A stretch of DNA of 64,000 nt from Burkholderiaceae bacterium (lineage in GTDB: Bacteria > Pseudomonadota > Gammaproteobacteria > Burkholderiales > Burkholderiaceae_C). Both the position numbers and the translations under genes were made by a program. The stretch is from positions 124,001 to 188,000 of the forward strand of contig CAJYPV010000007.1 in the NCBI GenBank assembly GCA_913776825.1, read 5' to 3'. Positions within the stretch are counted from its first letter, which is position 1. Each line of letters starts with the position of its first letter. Shown here piece by piece: positions 52,556 to 61,711 of the stretch. Below the pieces are notes generated by a model. It did no database searches and had not been told where the DNA came from. It saw only the letters and a program-made list of their open reading frames with translations.

Positions 52556-53082
52556 GCCGCTGGCCCATCAGCGCCCGCTGATCCGTCCGTCGCTGTCCTC
52601 CGCCGTCACGCCTGGCGCTGACGGCTCGACACCGAGCGGACCAGCGGGCGCCCACCCCGGACTCACCAACTCGCCCGTTCTGCGGCGCGGCCCTTAGCGC
52701 CTTGAGAGCGACACCGCATCCCCCAAGGTCCGCAGACGTGTCGCATCAGCGCGCCGATCGTCGGCCATTCACCTCTCGGCGTCCGTCCATTCCGGGCATC
52801 GATGCGACGACGATGCGGCGCTGACACGAAGCGGTCACCGCGCGGCGCGGACACTCAACACCTCGCCATCCCCGCCGCATCGCGACACGGCCCGCCGAGC
52901 GACACGCCCGCCGATCCGCGACGCTTCGGCACGCCGACGCCAACGCCGACCCTGTTGGGCACGCCGATCGCCACAAGCTGTCGACGCCTCCCGGCGTTGA
53001 ACACCGCCCGGCGCCTCGGCCCGCCACGGCGCCGGACGTCCGGCGCCTGCACAATGCCGGCCATTCCTTCTGCGATTGCCTC
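52556..53082. other. 527-base GC-rich spacer before the ABC exporter
   Basis: No credible gene was found; open frames on both strands lack ribosome sites and have compositions typical of non-coding high-GC DNA. A perfect 7-bp inverted repeat GCCGTCA / TGACGGC at 52602-52625 follows the upstream gene by 47 bases and could be a weak terminator without a T run. A promoter for the exporter is expected near the right end but was not recognised. Confidence 0.5.
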
Positions 53083-54834
53083 ATGTCCCTCACCCGTCTC
53101 GTCGCCGCCCATATCCGTGGCCATTGGCGGCCCTATGCCGCGAGCGCGCTGATGCTCGGCACGATTGCTCTGCTGACCGTGTGGATCCCGCGTCAGGTGG
53201 GCCATGTGGTGGATGCCCTCGTGGCGCATCGGATCGCCGGCTGGCCGCTGTTGAAAGAGCTGGGCTTGCTGGTGCTGGCCGGTCTGGCGATCTACCTGCT
53301 GCGCGTCGGTTGGCGGCTGGCGCTCTACCGCACCGCCTATGAGCTGGGACGGCAGTTGCGCGCGCGGCTCTATGCGCAATTGACGCGCCAGGGACCCGCC
53401 TTCTTCCATTCGCAGCGCACCGGCGATCTGATGGCGCTGGCCACGAACGACGTGGATGCGATCGAGATGGCGGCCGGCGAAGCGCTGCTCGCCGCGTTCG
53501 ACGGCTCGCTCACCCTGCTGCTGGTGCTGGCGATGATGATGATCGGCATCGACTGGCGCCTGGGTCTGGCCGCCCTCGTGCCCTTCCCCTTCATGGCCTA
53601 TGCGTTCTGGCGGATTTCCAACCAGGTGCATGTGGCCTCGGCGGATTCGCTCAAGCGCTTCTCCGCGCTGAATCAGCAGGTGCAGGACAGCCTGGCCGGC
53701 GTGCGCACGGTGCGCGCGCTGGGTCTGGTGCGCCGCAGCCGCGAGCAGTTCATTACTCTGGCGGAAGACGCCGGCACCGCGACCTTCCAGGCGCAGCGCT
53801 GGGAAGCGATGTTCGAGCCCGCCGTCGGCCTGTCGCTGACCGCCGCCACCGTGATCGCGCTGGGGGTCGGCGCCTGGCTGGTGGGCACGAACGCCATCAG
53901 CATCGGCCAGTTGACCGCCTTCACCATGTATCTGGGCCAGTTGATCTGGCCGATGTTCGCCGCGGGCTGGGTGCTGTCGCTGCTCGAGCGCGGCCGTGCC
54001 GCCTGGTCGCGGCTGCAGCCGGTGCTGGATGCGCCGCCCGGTCTGGTCGACACTGGCGACCTCGCGCTGCCGGCGCAGGTCGACATCGCCTGGTCGGGCA
54101 TCGACTTCCGCTATCCCGGCATGAACGAACCGGCGCTGCAAGGCATCGATCTGACGCTGGCACCGGGCCGGACGCTGGGCATCGTCGGCGCGACCGGCTC
54201 AGGCAAATCGACGCTGCTGCGGCTGCTGCTGCGCCAGTACGAGCCGCAGGCCGGCTCGGTGCGCGTGGGCGGCATCGCGGCGCCGGCATTGCGGCTCGAC
54301 GCGCTGCGACAGGCGCTGGCCTGGGTGCCGCAGGAGCCCTTCCTGTTCTCGGCCTCGGTGGCCGAGAACATCGCGTTGGCTCGGCCCGATGCAACACGCG
54401 AGCAGATCACCGAGGTCGCTGAGCTGGCCGCCGTCCACGACGACATCCAGCAACTGCCGCAGGGCTACGACACGCTGGTGGGCGAGCGCGGGGTGACCCT
54501 GTCCGGCGGTCAGCGCCAGCGGGTCGCGATTGCGCGCGCGCTGCTGGCCGACGCGCCGGTGCTGCTGCTGGACGATGCCCTGTCCGCCGTCGACAGCGGC
54601 ACCGAGACCCAGATCCTCGACCACTGGCGCGAGCTGCGCCAGCGTCATCCGGAGCGCAGCCTGGTGGTGGTCAGCCACCGGCTGTCCGCCGTGATGGAGG
54701 CCGACGAGATCGTGGTGCTGCGCGAGGGCCGCATCGTCGAGCGCGGCCGCCATGACGCGCTGATCGCCCGCGGCGGCTGGTATGCCAGCCAATGGCGCTA
54801 TCAACAACTGGAGGCCAGCCTTGACGCCGCCTGA
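53083..54834 (+). CDS. mdlA: ABC exporter half-transporter, MdlA-type (degenerate ATPase site)
   Basis: This is a 583-residue fused membrane-ATPase half-transporter. Residues about 1-320 have six membrane segments. The ATPase domain has Walker A GATGSGKST, the Q loop in VPQEPFLFS and the signature LSGGQRQR. In Walker B, LLLDDALSAVD, Asp replaces the catalytic Glu, as in E. coli MdlA. This predicts an asymmetric heterodimer in which this half forms the non-hydrolytic site. Its partner MdlB overlaps its 3' end. The substrate is unknown; the pair is classed as multidrug-like. Confidence 0.92.
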   Translation: MSLTRLVAAHIRGHWRPYAASALMLGTIALLTVWIPRQVGHVVDALVAHRIAGWPLLKELGLLVLAGLAIYLLRVGWRLALYRTAYELGRQLRARLYAQLTRQGPAFFHSQRTGDLMALATNDVDAIEMAAGEALLAAFDGSLTLLLVLAMMMIGIDWRLGLAALVPFPFMAYAFWRISNQVHVASADSLKRFSALNQQVQDSLAGVRTVRALGLVRRSREQFITLAEDAGTATFQAQRWEAMFEPAVGLSLTAATVIALGVGAWLVGTNAISIGQLTAFTMYLGQLIWPMFAAGWVLSLLERGRAAWSRLQPVLDAPPGLVDTGDLALPAQVDIAWSGIDFRYPGMNEPALQGIDLTLAPGRTLGIVGATGSGKSTLLRLLLRQYEPQAGSVRVGGIAAPALRLDALRQALAWVPQEPFLFSASVAENIALARPDATREQITEVAELAAVHDDIQQLPQGYDTLVGERGVTLSGGQRQRVAIARALLADAPVLLLDDALSAVDSGTETQILDHWRELRQRHPERSLVVVSHRLSAVMEADEIVVLREGRIVERGRHDALIARGGWYASQWRYQQLEASLDAA

Positions 54835-56602
54835 TACCGCGACCGGCGCCCGCCCGGCCGCCGCCGACCACTCGCCCCGCGAAGCCCTGCATCTGCTGGC
54901 GCAGGCGGCCGCACCGGAACGCCGCGGCCTGTGGAAAGGCCTGGGCTGGCTGGTGGTGGCCGCGGCGCTGGAAGCCATCGGACCGATCCTCGGCAAGCAG
55001 TTCATCGATGCGCATGTGCTGCCGCGACAGTTCGACGTCACCTCGATGTCGCTGCTGCTGGGCACGATGCTGCTCAGCGGCTGGGCGGCCAGCCTGCTGC
55101 GGTTTGCGCAGTTGCGCCGCATGGCCTCGGTGGCTCGGCGCTCGGTGCTGCGGCTGCGCGAGCGGGTCTATGCGCATGTGCTGGCGCAGCCGATGGCCTT
55201 CTTCGATCGCAGCATTTCCGGCCAGTTGCTCAGCCGCATCACCAATGACACCGATGCGGTGAACAATCTCTACCGCCAGGTGCTGTTCGTGATGCTGGAT
55301 TCCGGCATCGTGGTGCTGGGCGCGCTGGTCGCCATGGCCTGGCTGGATTGGCGGCTGATGCTGATCGTGGTCGCGCTGGTGCCGGCCAGCTCCGGAATCA
55401 TCTGGCTGTATCAACGCGCCAGCAGCGGACCGGTGCAGCGCGCCCGCGCCTTGCGCGCCGATCTGAATGCCCAGATGGCCGAGAGCATGGCCGGCATGGC
55501 GATGCTGCAATCGGCCGGCGCGACCCAGCGTTTCGCCGCCCGCTACGAGACCGCCAATCGAGCGCAGTTGCAGGCCCGCGTGCAGGAGCTGCGCGCCAAC
55601 GCCTGGCTGCTGCGACCCGCGCTCGACCTGCTCAACGTGCTGCTGATCGTGACGGTCATCTACGGTTTCGGCATGCGGGAGGTGTCCGGCCTGGAAGTCG
55701 GTCTGCTGTATGCCTTCCTGGCCTACATTGCGCGGGTGGTCGAGCCGCTGATCCAGATCACCATGCAGTTCAGCCAGCTGCAGCAGGCGCTGGTGGCGGC
55801 CTCGCGGGTGCGGGCGCTGCTGCTGGAGCCGGCCGAGCCGCGCTCCCCGCGCGACGACCTGCGGGTGACGCAGGGCGCGATCCGCTTCGAGCATCTGCAG
55901 TTCAGCTACAAGCCGGGTCAGCCGGTGCTGCACGATCTGGACCTGGAGGTCGCCCCCGGCAGCTTCGTCGGCATCGCGGGTCACACCGGCTCGGGCAAGT
56001 CGACCCTGCTGGCGCTGCTGCTGCGCTTCTATCAACCGCAGCAGGGTCGCATCCTGGTGGACGGTCATGCGCTGGATCAGCTACCGGATGAAGCCTTCCA
56101 CGCCGCGCTCGGCCTGGTGCCGCAAGAGCCTTATCTGATCGCCGGCACGGTGCGTGAGAACCTCCGCATGGGCCGCGACATCCCCGATGAACGCCTGGAA
56201 GCGGCCGCCCGCGATGCGCGCGCGCATGACTTCCTGATGGCCCTGCCAGACGGCTACGACAGCCGGTTGGGGGATGGCGGCCTGGCGGTCTCGACCGGCC
56301 AGAAGCAGCTGATCGCGCTGGCGCGTGCGCTGGCCGGCGATCCGCGCATCCTGCTGCTGGACGAAGCCACGGCCAACATCGACAGCGCCACCGAAGCGCA
56401 GGTCGGCGAAGCGCTGCGCGCGCTGCATGGCCGGGTCACGGTGATCGCGATCGCGCATCGGCTGTCCACCCTGCGCGATGCGGATCAGATCGTGGTGCTG
56501 AACCACGGTCGACTGGCCGAGCGCGGCTCGCATGAGGACCTGATGCGCATCGACGGCGGCCTGTATCAGCGGCTGGTGCAGTTGCAGGCGCTGGAAGAAT
56601 GA
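54821..56602 (+). CDS. mdlB: ABC exporter half-transporter, MdlB-type (TTG start)
   Basis: This is a 593-residue half-transporter partner of MdlA. Six membrane segments lie at about 35-330. The ATPase domain has Walker A GHTGSGKST, signature VSTGQKQL (non-canonical LSGGQ) and Walker B LLLDEATANID with the catalytic Glu. The canonical Walker B here with the altered one in MdlA, and the altered signature here, are the expected complement of a heterodimer. The start is TTG at 54821, because GGAGG sits exactly 6 bases before it and the downstream sequence (TPPDTATGARP) is the natural N-terminus; it overlaps the mdlA stop by 14 bases. An ATG at 54782 would overlap more and lacks a ribosome site. 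Confidence 0.92.
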   Translation: MTPPDTATGARPAAADHSPREALHLLAQAAAPERRGLWKGLGWLVVAAALEAIGPILGKQFIDAHVLPRQFDVTSMSLLLGTMLLSGWAASLLRFAQLRRMASVARRSVLRLRERVYAHVLAQPMAFFDRSISGQLLSRITNDTDAVNNLYRQVLFVMLDSGIVVLGALVAMAWLDWRLMLIVVALVPASSGIIWLYQRASSGPVQRARALRADLNAQMAESMAGMAMLQSAGATQRFAARYETANRAQLQARVQELRANAWLLRPALDLLNVLLIVTVIYGFGMREVSGLEVGLLYAFLAYIARVVEPLIQITMQFSQLQQALVAASRVRALLLEPAEPRSPRDDLRVTQGAIRFEHLQFSYKPGQPVLHDLDLEVAPGSFVGIAGHTGSGKSTLLALLLRFYQPQQGRILVDGHALDQLPDEAFHAALGLVPQEPYLIAGTVRENLRMGRDIPDERLEAAARDARAHDFLMALPDGYDSRLGDGGLAVSTGQKQLIALARALAGDPRILLLDEATANIDSATEAQVGEALRALHGRVTVIAIAHRLSTLRDADQIVVLNHGRLAERGSHEDLMRIDGGLYQRLVQLQALEE

Positions 56603-56603
56603 C

Positions 56604-56630
56604 AAAGGCCGCTCCGGAGAGCGGCCTTTT
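56604..56630 (+). terminator. Terminator of mdlAB
   Basis: An 11-bp stem AAAGGCCGCTC / GAGCGGCCTTT has a CGGA loop and ends in TTTT. It starts two bases after the mdlB stop codon. Confidence 0.9.
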
Positions 56631-56683
56631 CATCGCTGCGGCGGGAGGACGGCGCGGACGGCCGCGGACTGTCCGACGGCGCG

Positions 56684-56866
56684 CTACAGCAGCAGCGCGA
56701 GTCGCTCCAGGATCAGCACCGCGAAGAAGCCGATGCCGGCGATCACGGTCCACTTGATCAACAGGATGCCGCGGTGGCGCCAGATCGGCTGGCGGGTGCC
56801 GACATACACCGCGAAGCAGATCAGACCCGCGAACAGCAGCAGGCCGAAAACAAGCCGAAAGATCAT
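56684..56866 (-). CDS. Small two-helix membrane protein
   Basis: This is a 60-residue hydrophobic protein with two predicted membrane helices (FRLVFGLLLFAGLICFAVYVG and GILLIKWTVIAGIGFFAVLILERLALLL) joined by a short loop TRQPIWRHR. It starts 28 bases downstream of the lpxC stop on the same strand. GGAG lies 11 bases before the ATG, a loose ribosome site. Small proteins of this kind are often annotated next to lpxC in Burkholderiales. No function can be given. Confidence 0.7.
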   Translation of the reverse strand: MIFRLVFGLLLFAGLICFAVYVGTRQPIWRHRGILLIKWTVIAGIGFFAVLILERLALLL

Positions 56867-56894
56867 CACAGAGGGGACTCCTCGACGAGCCGCA

Positions 56895-57830
56895 TCACCA
56901 GGCCGGCGCCAGCTCGGCAAAGCCGGCGGGCGCTTCGCGGTCGTCCTCGAAGGTGACGATCTCGTAGGCCTCGGCATCGGCCAGCAGCGCGCGCAGCAGC
57001 AGGTTGTTCAGCGCATGGCCCCCCTTGAAGGAGGTGTAGGCCGCCAGCAGCGGATGGCCCACCACCTGCATGTCGCCGATCGCGTCCAGGATCTTGTGCT
57101 TCACGAATTCATCGTCGTAGCGCAGGCCTTCGGCATTCAACACCCGGTAATCGTCCACGACGATGGCGTTGTCCATGCTGCCGCCCAGCGTCAGGCCGCG
57201 TGAACGCATCAGCTCGATGTCCTTGGTCATGCCGAAGGTGCGGGCCCGCGCGATCTCGCGCTTGTACTGGCCGCTGCCCATGTCGAACACATACTGCTGA
57301 CCGGTCGCGGCGACGGCGGGATTGTCGAATTCGATTTCGAAGCTCAGGGTGTAGCCATGGTGCGGCACCAGCTTGGCCCACATCAGGCTCTTGCCTTCGC
57401 CGCGGCGCACTTCCACCGGCTTCTTCACCCGCAGGAACTGCTTGGGCGCGTTCTGCAGCTCGATGCCGGCGGACTGCAGCAGGAAGACATAGCTGGCGGC
57501 CGAGCCATCCAGCACCGGCACTTCATCGGCGTTGATGTCGATCAGCAGGTTGTCCAGCCCCAGACCGGCGCAGGCCGACAGCAGGTGCTCGATGGTCTGC
57601 ACCTTGGGCTGGCCGGGATCGCCATGCGGGCTGATGGTCGTCGCCATCCGGGTGTCACAGACATTCGTCGTGCTGACCGGAATGTCCACCGGCTGGGCCA
57701 GATCGACACGGCGGAACACGATGCCGGTTCCCGGCGCCGCCGGACGCAGGGTGATTTCCACCTTCTGGCCGCTGTGGATGCCGACCCCGACGGCCCGGGT
57801 CAGCGACTTGATGGTTCGTTGCTTCAGCAT
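56895..57830 (-). CDS. lpxC: UDP-3-O-acyl-N-acetylglucosamine deacetylase
   Basis: This zinc deacetylase catalyses the committed step of lipid A synthesis. The 311-residue protein shows [43 protein letters not shown] and the zinc/base region [14 protein letters not shown] with [19 protein letters not shown]. The start at 57830 fits GGGAGA 9 bases upstream; the ATG at 57839 would be too close to it. It sits just beyond ftsZ in the dcw region, separated here by an orphan sensor-kinase gene. Confidence 0.97.
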   Translation of the reverse strand: MLKQRTIKSLTRAVGVGIHSGQKVEITLRPAAPGTGIVFRRVDLAQPVDIPVSTTNVCDTRMATTISPHGDPGQPKVQTIEHLLSACAGLGLDNLLIDINADEVPVLDGSAASYVFLLQSAGIELQNAPKQFLRVKKPVEVRRGEGKSLMWAKLVPHHGYTLSFEIEFDNPAVAATGQQYVFDMGSGQYKREIARARTFGMTKDIELMRSRGLTLGGSMDNAIVVDDYRVLNAEGLRYDDEFVKHKILDAIGDMQVVGHPLLAAYTSFKGGHALNNLLLRALLADAEAYEIVTFEDDREAPAGFAELAPAW

Positions 57831-57854
57831 GGTGCGCATTCTCCCAAAACCGCG

Positions 57855-59972
57855 TCAACCTTGCTGGGGAGACGGTTCGGCTTCACTGCGCTGCACCGGC
57901 AGCCGCAGCGTGACCACCGTGCCGTGGCCCGGGCTGCTGTCGACCCGCAGGCTGCCGCCGAGCTGGCGGGCGCGTCGCTGCAGGCCGCGCAGCCCGCGTC
58001 CCTGGGCCACGCTGGCGACGTCGAAGCCCTCGCCGTCGTCCTCGACGCGGATCTCCACCCGCTTGCCCAGGTCCCGCGTCACCACCCGCACCCGCGATGC
58101 GCGCGCATGCTTGAGCGCGTTCGTCAGCGCTTCCTGCATCAACCGCAGCACATGCAGCGCATCCGGCGGCTCCAGCCATTCCAGCACCGGCAGGTCATGG
58201 ACATCCCATTCCAGCCGCAGCCCGCCGAGCTGCAGCCGCTTGCCGAGGCGATAACGCATCGTCGCCAGCAAGGACACCAGGTCGTGACCGACCGGCTCCA
58301 GCGAGTCGATCACCAGCCGTAGGTCGTCCACGCATTCGCGCAGCACATCCACCACCTGCTCCTGCGGCATGGAGCCCTGCTCCACCGCGACCATCGCCGA
58401 CAGCAGCGAGGAGCCCAGCCCGTCATGCATGTCCTGCATCAGCCGCTGGCGTTCCAGCAGCAAGGCCTGCTGGCGTTCGGCTTCGCGCAGCTTGTCGTGC
58501 TGGGCGCGCAACTGGTCGCTCTGTTCCGACAGCCGTTGCGCCAGCTCGGAGTTGGCGCGCTCCACGCCGCGCAGCGCCTCGATGTAGCGGTACTGCACCG
58601 CATAGAGGAAGCTGGCCAGGATCACCAGCGTGGCGAAGGGCATCAGATAGACATGCTCCGGCCACCACCAGCCGGCGAGCAGGCCCAGGTCATGGATCGC
58701 CAGCGCGATGCCGACCGCCAGCGCCGCCGCGATCAGCCGCAGCTCGCGGGTGCCCTGGCGCCAGGCGATCGTCGCGACAAAACCGGTCCCCGCCAGGCCC
58801 ACCACCGCATTGCAGATGTGCATCAGCACCAGCGAGTCGAACCCACGCCCCCACAGCGGCAGCGAGGCCAGGCTGGCGATCAGCACGAACAGCCCGAGCA
58901 GGCGCTCGAAACGGGCGAAGCGCTGTTGGGCGAATCGAAGCGCGAAGAGGAAGGTCAGCAGCATCACCCACGACATCGACGCATGGGTGAGCCACCAGAA
59001 CCATTCCAGCGCATCGCGGGTGCGCGGCAGGTCCAGGTGATAGTGCAGATTGCGCAGCAGCCAGGCGACGCTGGCCAGCGCGAACAGCAGATAGGCGCGG
59101 TCCTCACGACGTTTGAACCACAGCGCGAGCGCGAACAGGCCGAGCGTCACCAGCGTCAGGCCGGTGGCCTGCGGCACGCCGATCTGCAGCGCCCAGCGCC
59201 GGTCATGGCGAGACTCCAGATCCTCGCGCGCACCCAGCCACACGCTGGAGACCGAGTAATAGCCGCCCTGCATGACCGGCACCGCGATGACGACTTCGAT
59301 CTCGCGCTCTTCCTGCAATTCGGTCAGCGCGGCGGGCAGCACCACCCACAGCGGTCGCACCCATTGCTCGCGCGCGCCGGACTGGTTGTCGAAGACCGGA
59401 CGCCAGCCCCCGTCGGTCTTCACCAGCACGGCCGCAGCCAGCGCCACCAGACGCGGCATGTACAGCGCCACGCTCGTCGGCCAGCGGCCCTGCGGCGCGG
59501 CATATCGAACGCGGTACCAGCGCATCTGGAACCGGCGGGATTCGGGGCTCTCCGCCGCAGCGGCCTCGCGCTGCTGCACTTCGGGCAGGGAGACCGCCGT
59601 CCAGGCCTGCGGCGCGGTGGGCGGCAGCAGATCGGCGGGCAGCTTGCCTTCGCCGCCATCCATCGAGCGCAAGCCACGCCACCAGGCGCGCAACTGCTCA
59701 GGCGACCAATCGCTGGTGGCCACCCAGGCCTCGGTGGCGCGCTGCGCGCCAGGGCCGCTCATCGGCGTCAGCACCGATCCCGGCGAGGACTCGACCATCG
59801 TCGCCTTCGGCGGCAGACCGGCATGGGCGGGTTGCGGCTGGGTCTGGAAAGCGGGCGTGTCGGACGACTGGGCACGAACCGTCGTCGGCGCGGACAGCGC
59901 GGCGAGCGCGGAGAGGACGATGAGCAACCACAGCAGCAACAGCATCCAGAACGGACCGCCGCGCGTGGGCAT
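57855..59972 (-). CDS. Orphan 7TM sensor histidine kinase (7TMR-DISM, HisKA_3)
   Basis: This is a membrane kinase of about 705 residues; the start at 59972 (MPTRGGPFWMLLLL) is tentative. Domains: N-terminal signal-like helix; periplasmic extracellular beta-sandwich (about 50-270, 7TMR-DISMED2-type with WYRVRYAAP); seven membrane segments (about 285-500); coiled coil; HisKA_3 dimerisation domain with phosphoacceptor His in LMQDMHDGLGSSLLS; HATPase (MQEALTNALKHARAS, DDGEGFD, GRGLRGLQRRARQLGG). NarX/LiaS-type kinases normally pair with a NarL-type regulator, but none is adjacent. It lies between ftsZ and lpxC, where no kinase is expected. Confidence 0.88.
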   Translation of the reverse strand: MPTRGGPFWMLLLLWLLIVLSALAALSAPTTVRAQSSDTPAFQTQPQPAHAGLPPKATMVESSPGSVLTPMSGPGAQRATEAWVATSDWSPEQLRAWWRGLRSMDGGEGKLPADLLPPTAPQAWTAVSLPEVQQREAAAAESPESRRFQMRWYRVRYAAPQGRWPTSVALYMPRLVALAAAVLVKTDGGWRPVFDNQSGAREQWVRPLWVVLPAALTELQEEREIEVVIAVPVMQGGYYSVSSVWLGAREDLESRHDRRWALQIGVPQATGLTLVTLGLFALALWFKRREDRAYLLFALASVAWLLRNLHYHLDLPRTRDALEWFWWLTHASMSWVMLLTFLFALRFAQQRFARFERLLGLFVLIASLASLPLWGRGFDSLVLMHICNAVVGLAGTGFVATIAWRQGTRELRLIAAALAVGIALAIHDLGLLAGWWWPEHVYLMPFATLVILASFLYAVQYRYIEALRGVERANSELAQRLSEQSDQLRAQHDKLREAERQQALLLERQRLMQDMHDGLGSSLLSAMVAVEQGSMPQEQVVDVLRECVDDLRLVIDSLEPVGHDLVSLLATMRYRLGKRLQLGGLRLEWDVHDLPVLEWLEPPDALHVLRLMQEALTNALKHARASRVRVVTRDLGKRVEIRVEDDGEGFDVASVAQGRGLRGLQRRARQLGGSLRVDSSPGHGTVVTLRLPVQRSEAEPSPQQG

Positions 59973-60349
59973 CTGGGCGCAGCTGGCCTGCAGCGGCGAC
60001 GAGTCGCAGGGGCCGAATGGTCTGTGCCATGGCCTCGGCGGGCGCCTCCTGCGCCCCTGGTGATCGGTCACTGTCTCCCCTGCTTGGCGTCCCTGGACCA
60101 TTCAGCACTCTATCGGTGTTGTTGCGCGCTGGCGCTTGGGCCGCCAGTTTGCCGAACTTCGGCGTGGCACACGAGCCCGGAATTGCAACAAGAAAAAGTC
60201 GTCCTGCCACGACGCAGCGACTCGCCGCCCCTCACGCCGTTCGACCGCGATGACGCCTCCGCCACACGCTGACGACAAGAAAAAAGGCCATGCCGGTGAA
60301 GGCATGGCCTTGAAGCTGATGGTGAGTGTGCAGGTCGATCGTCGTCGAC
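59973..60349. other. Spacer between ftsZ and the sensor kinase
   Basis: This 377-base stretch contains the ftsZ terminator at 60279-60311 and presumably the kinase promoter. The kinase frame stays open up to 60101, so a longer product is possible. No other gene is supported. Confidence 0.5.
60279..60311 (-). terminator. Terminator of ftsZ
   Basis: Read on the minus strand, an 11-bp stem AAGGCCATGCC / GGCATGGCCTT with a 6-base loop is followed by a run of T. It lies about 40 bases after the ftsZ stop. Confidence 0.9.
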
Positions 60350-61588
60350 TCAGTCCGCCTGCTTGCGCAGGAAGGCCGGGATCTCGATCTCATCCATGCC
60401 GTTGGACGACAGGGCTTCCACCTTGGCGGCAGCCGTGCGGCCATGGCGCCAGACGCTCGGCACATTCATGCTGCCGAAGTCGGCGGCGCTCATCGTGGCG
60501 GCGGGCGTGGTCAGGCCGGCTTGCGCGGCAGCGGAACCGGGCATCACGACCGGCTGCGTCAGCACCGGCATGTTGTCGGTACCGGTGCGCAGCTGGGTCT
60601 GCTGCACGACCTGCAGCGGCTGCTGCTTCTGATTGCGCTGGCTCAGGCCGGTGGCGATGACGGTGACGCGCAGTTGGTCGCCCAGGCTGTCGTCATAGGC
60701 CGTGCCGTAGATGATGTGCGCATCTTCAGCGGCGTAGCGCTTGATGGCGGTCATTGCGTTGCGGCTCTCGGCCAGCTTGAAGTTGTTGCGACCGGCGGCG
60801 ATCAGCACCAGCACGCCACGCGCGCCGGACAGATCGATGCCTTCCAGCAGCGGGCAAGCCACGGCCAGTTCAGCGGCCTTGGTGGCGCGGTCCGGGCCGG
60901 CGGCCACGGCGGTGCCCATCATGGCCTTGCCGGGTTCGCTCATCACGGTCTTCACGTCTTCGAAGTCGACGTTGACCAGACCCGGCATGTGGATGATGTC
61001 CGAGATGCCGCCGACGGCGTTCTTCAGCACGTCATTGGCGTGCGCGAATGCCTGGTCCTGCGTGATGTCGTCGCCCAGGACTTCCAGCAGCTTGTCGTTG
61101 AGCACGACGATCAGCGAGTCCACATTGGCTTCGAGCTCGGCCAGGCCGGCGTCCGCCGCCTTGCCGCGACGCGAGCCTTCGAATTCGAAAGGCTTGGTCA
61201 CGACGCCGACGGTCAGGATGCCCATTTCCTTGGCGATGCGCGCGATCACCGGCGCAGCGCCGGTGCCGGTGCCGCCGCCCATGCCGGCGGTGATGAACAG
61301 CATGTGGGCGCCGGTGATCGATTCACGGATGCGTGCTTCGGCCTCTTCGGCGGCCGAACGGCCGACTTCAGGCTTGGCGCCTGCGCCCAGGCCGGTATGA
61401 CCCAGTTGCAGAAGTTGGTCGGCCTTGGAGCGATTCAGGGCCTGCGCATCGGTGTTCGCGACGACGAATTCCACGCCCTGCACACCCTGGGCAATCATGT
61501 GCTCGACCGCGTTACCGCCGCCGCCGCCCACACCGATCACCTTGATCTGGGTGCCTTGATCAAACTCTTCGATCATTTCGATGGCCAT
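60350..61588 (-). CDS. ftsZ: Cell division protein FtsZ
   Basis: This is the tubulin-like GTPase that forms the division ring. The 412-residue protein shows IKVIGVGGGGGNAVEHMI, the tubulin signature GGGTGTGAAP and synergy-loop residues NVDFEDVKTVM. After a variable linker it ends with the conserved terminal peptide EIEIPAFLRKQAD that binds FtsA and ZipA. The start at 61588 (MAIEMIEEF) is set by GGAGG 6 bases upstream, not by upstream ATGs. It is the third gene of the ftsQ-ftsA-ftsZ series with a 123-base gap from ftsA. Confidence 0.98.
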   Translation of the reverse strand: MAIEMIEEFDQGTQIKVIGVGGGGGNAVEHMIAQGVQGVEFVVANTDAQALNRSKADQLLQLGHTGLGAGAKPEVGRSAAEEAEARIRESITGAHMLFITAGMGGGTGTGAAPVIARIAKEMGILTVGVVTKPFEFEGSRRGKAADAGLAELEANVDSLIVVLNDKLLEVLGDDITQDQAFAHANDVLKNAVGGISDIIHMPGLVNVDFEDVKTVMSEPGKAMMGTAVAAGPDRATKAAELAVACPLLEGIDLSGARGVLVLIAAGRNNFKLAESRNAMTAIKRYAAEDAHIIYGTAYDDSLGDQLRVTVIATGLSQRNQKQQPLQVVQQTQLRTGTDNMPVLTQPVVMPGSAAAQAGLTTPAATMSAADFGSMNVPSVWRHGRTAAAKVEALSSNGMDEIEIPAFLRKQAD

Positions 61589-61711
61589 ATCAAACCTCCT
61601 GTCCATATTGTGCAACTACCATCAGCAAAATTGAAGTGGGGCGCGCCCCATTTTTTGCCCCTCGTTCCAGGGCCATACCCGAAACAGAGGCCAGGAAAAC
61701 TCGATGAATTT

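Noticed and set aside
52746..53093. Minus-strand frames in the 527-base spacer before mdlA
   Set aside because: They have no ribosome sites, Arg/Ala-rich composition and no recognisable domain.
58425..60272. A 615-codon plus-strand frame opposite the 7TM kinase
   Set aside because: It has low-complexity Arg/Gln/His-rich sequence, no start signal, and a clear kinase on the other strand.
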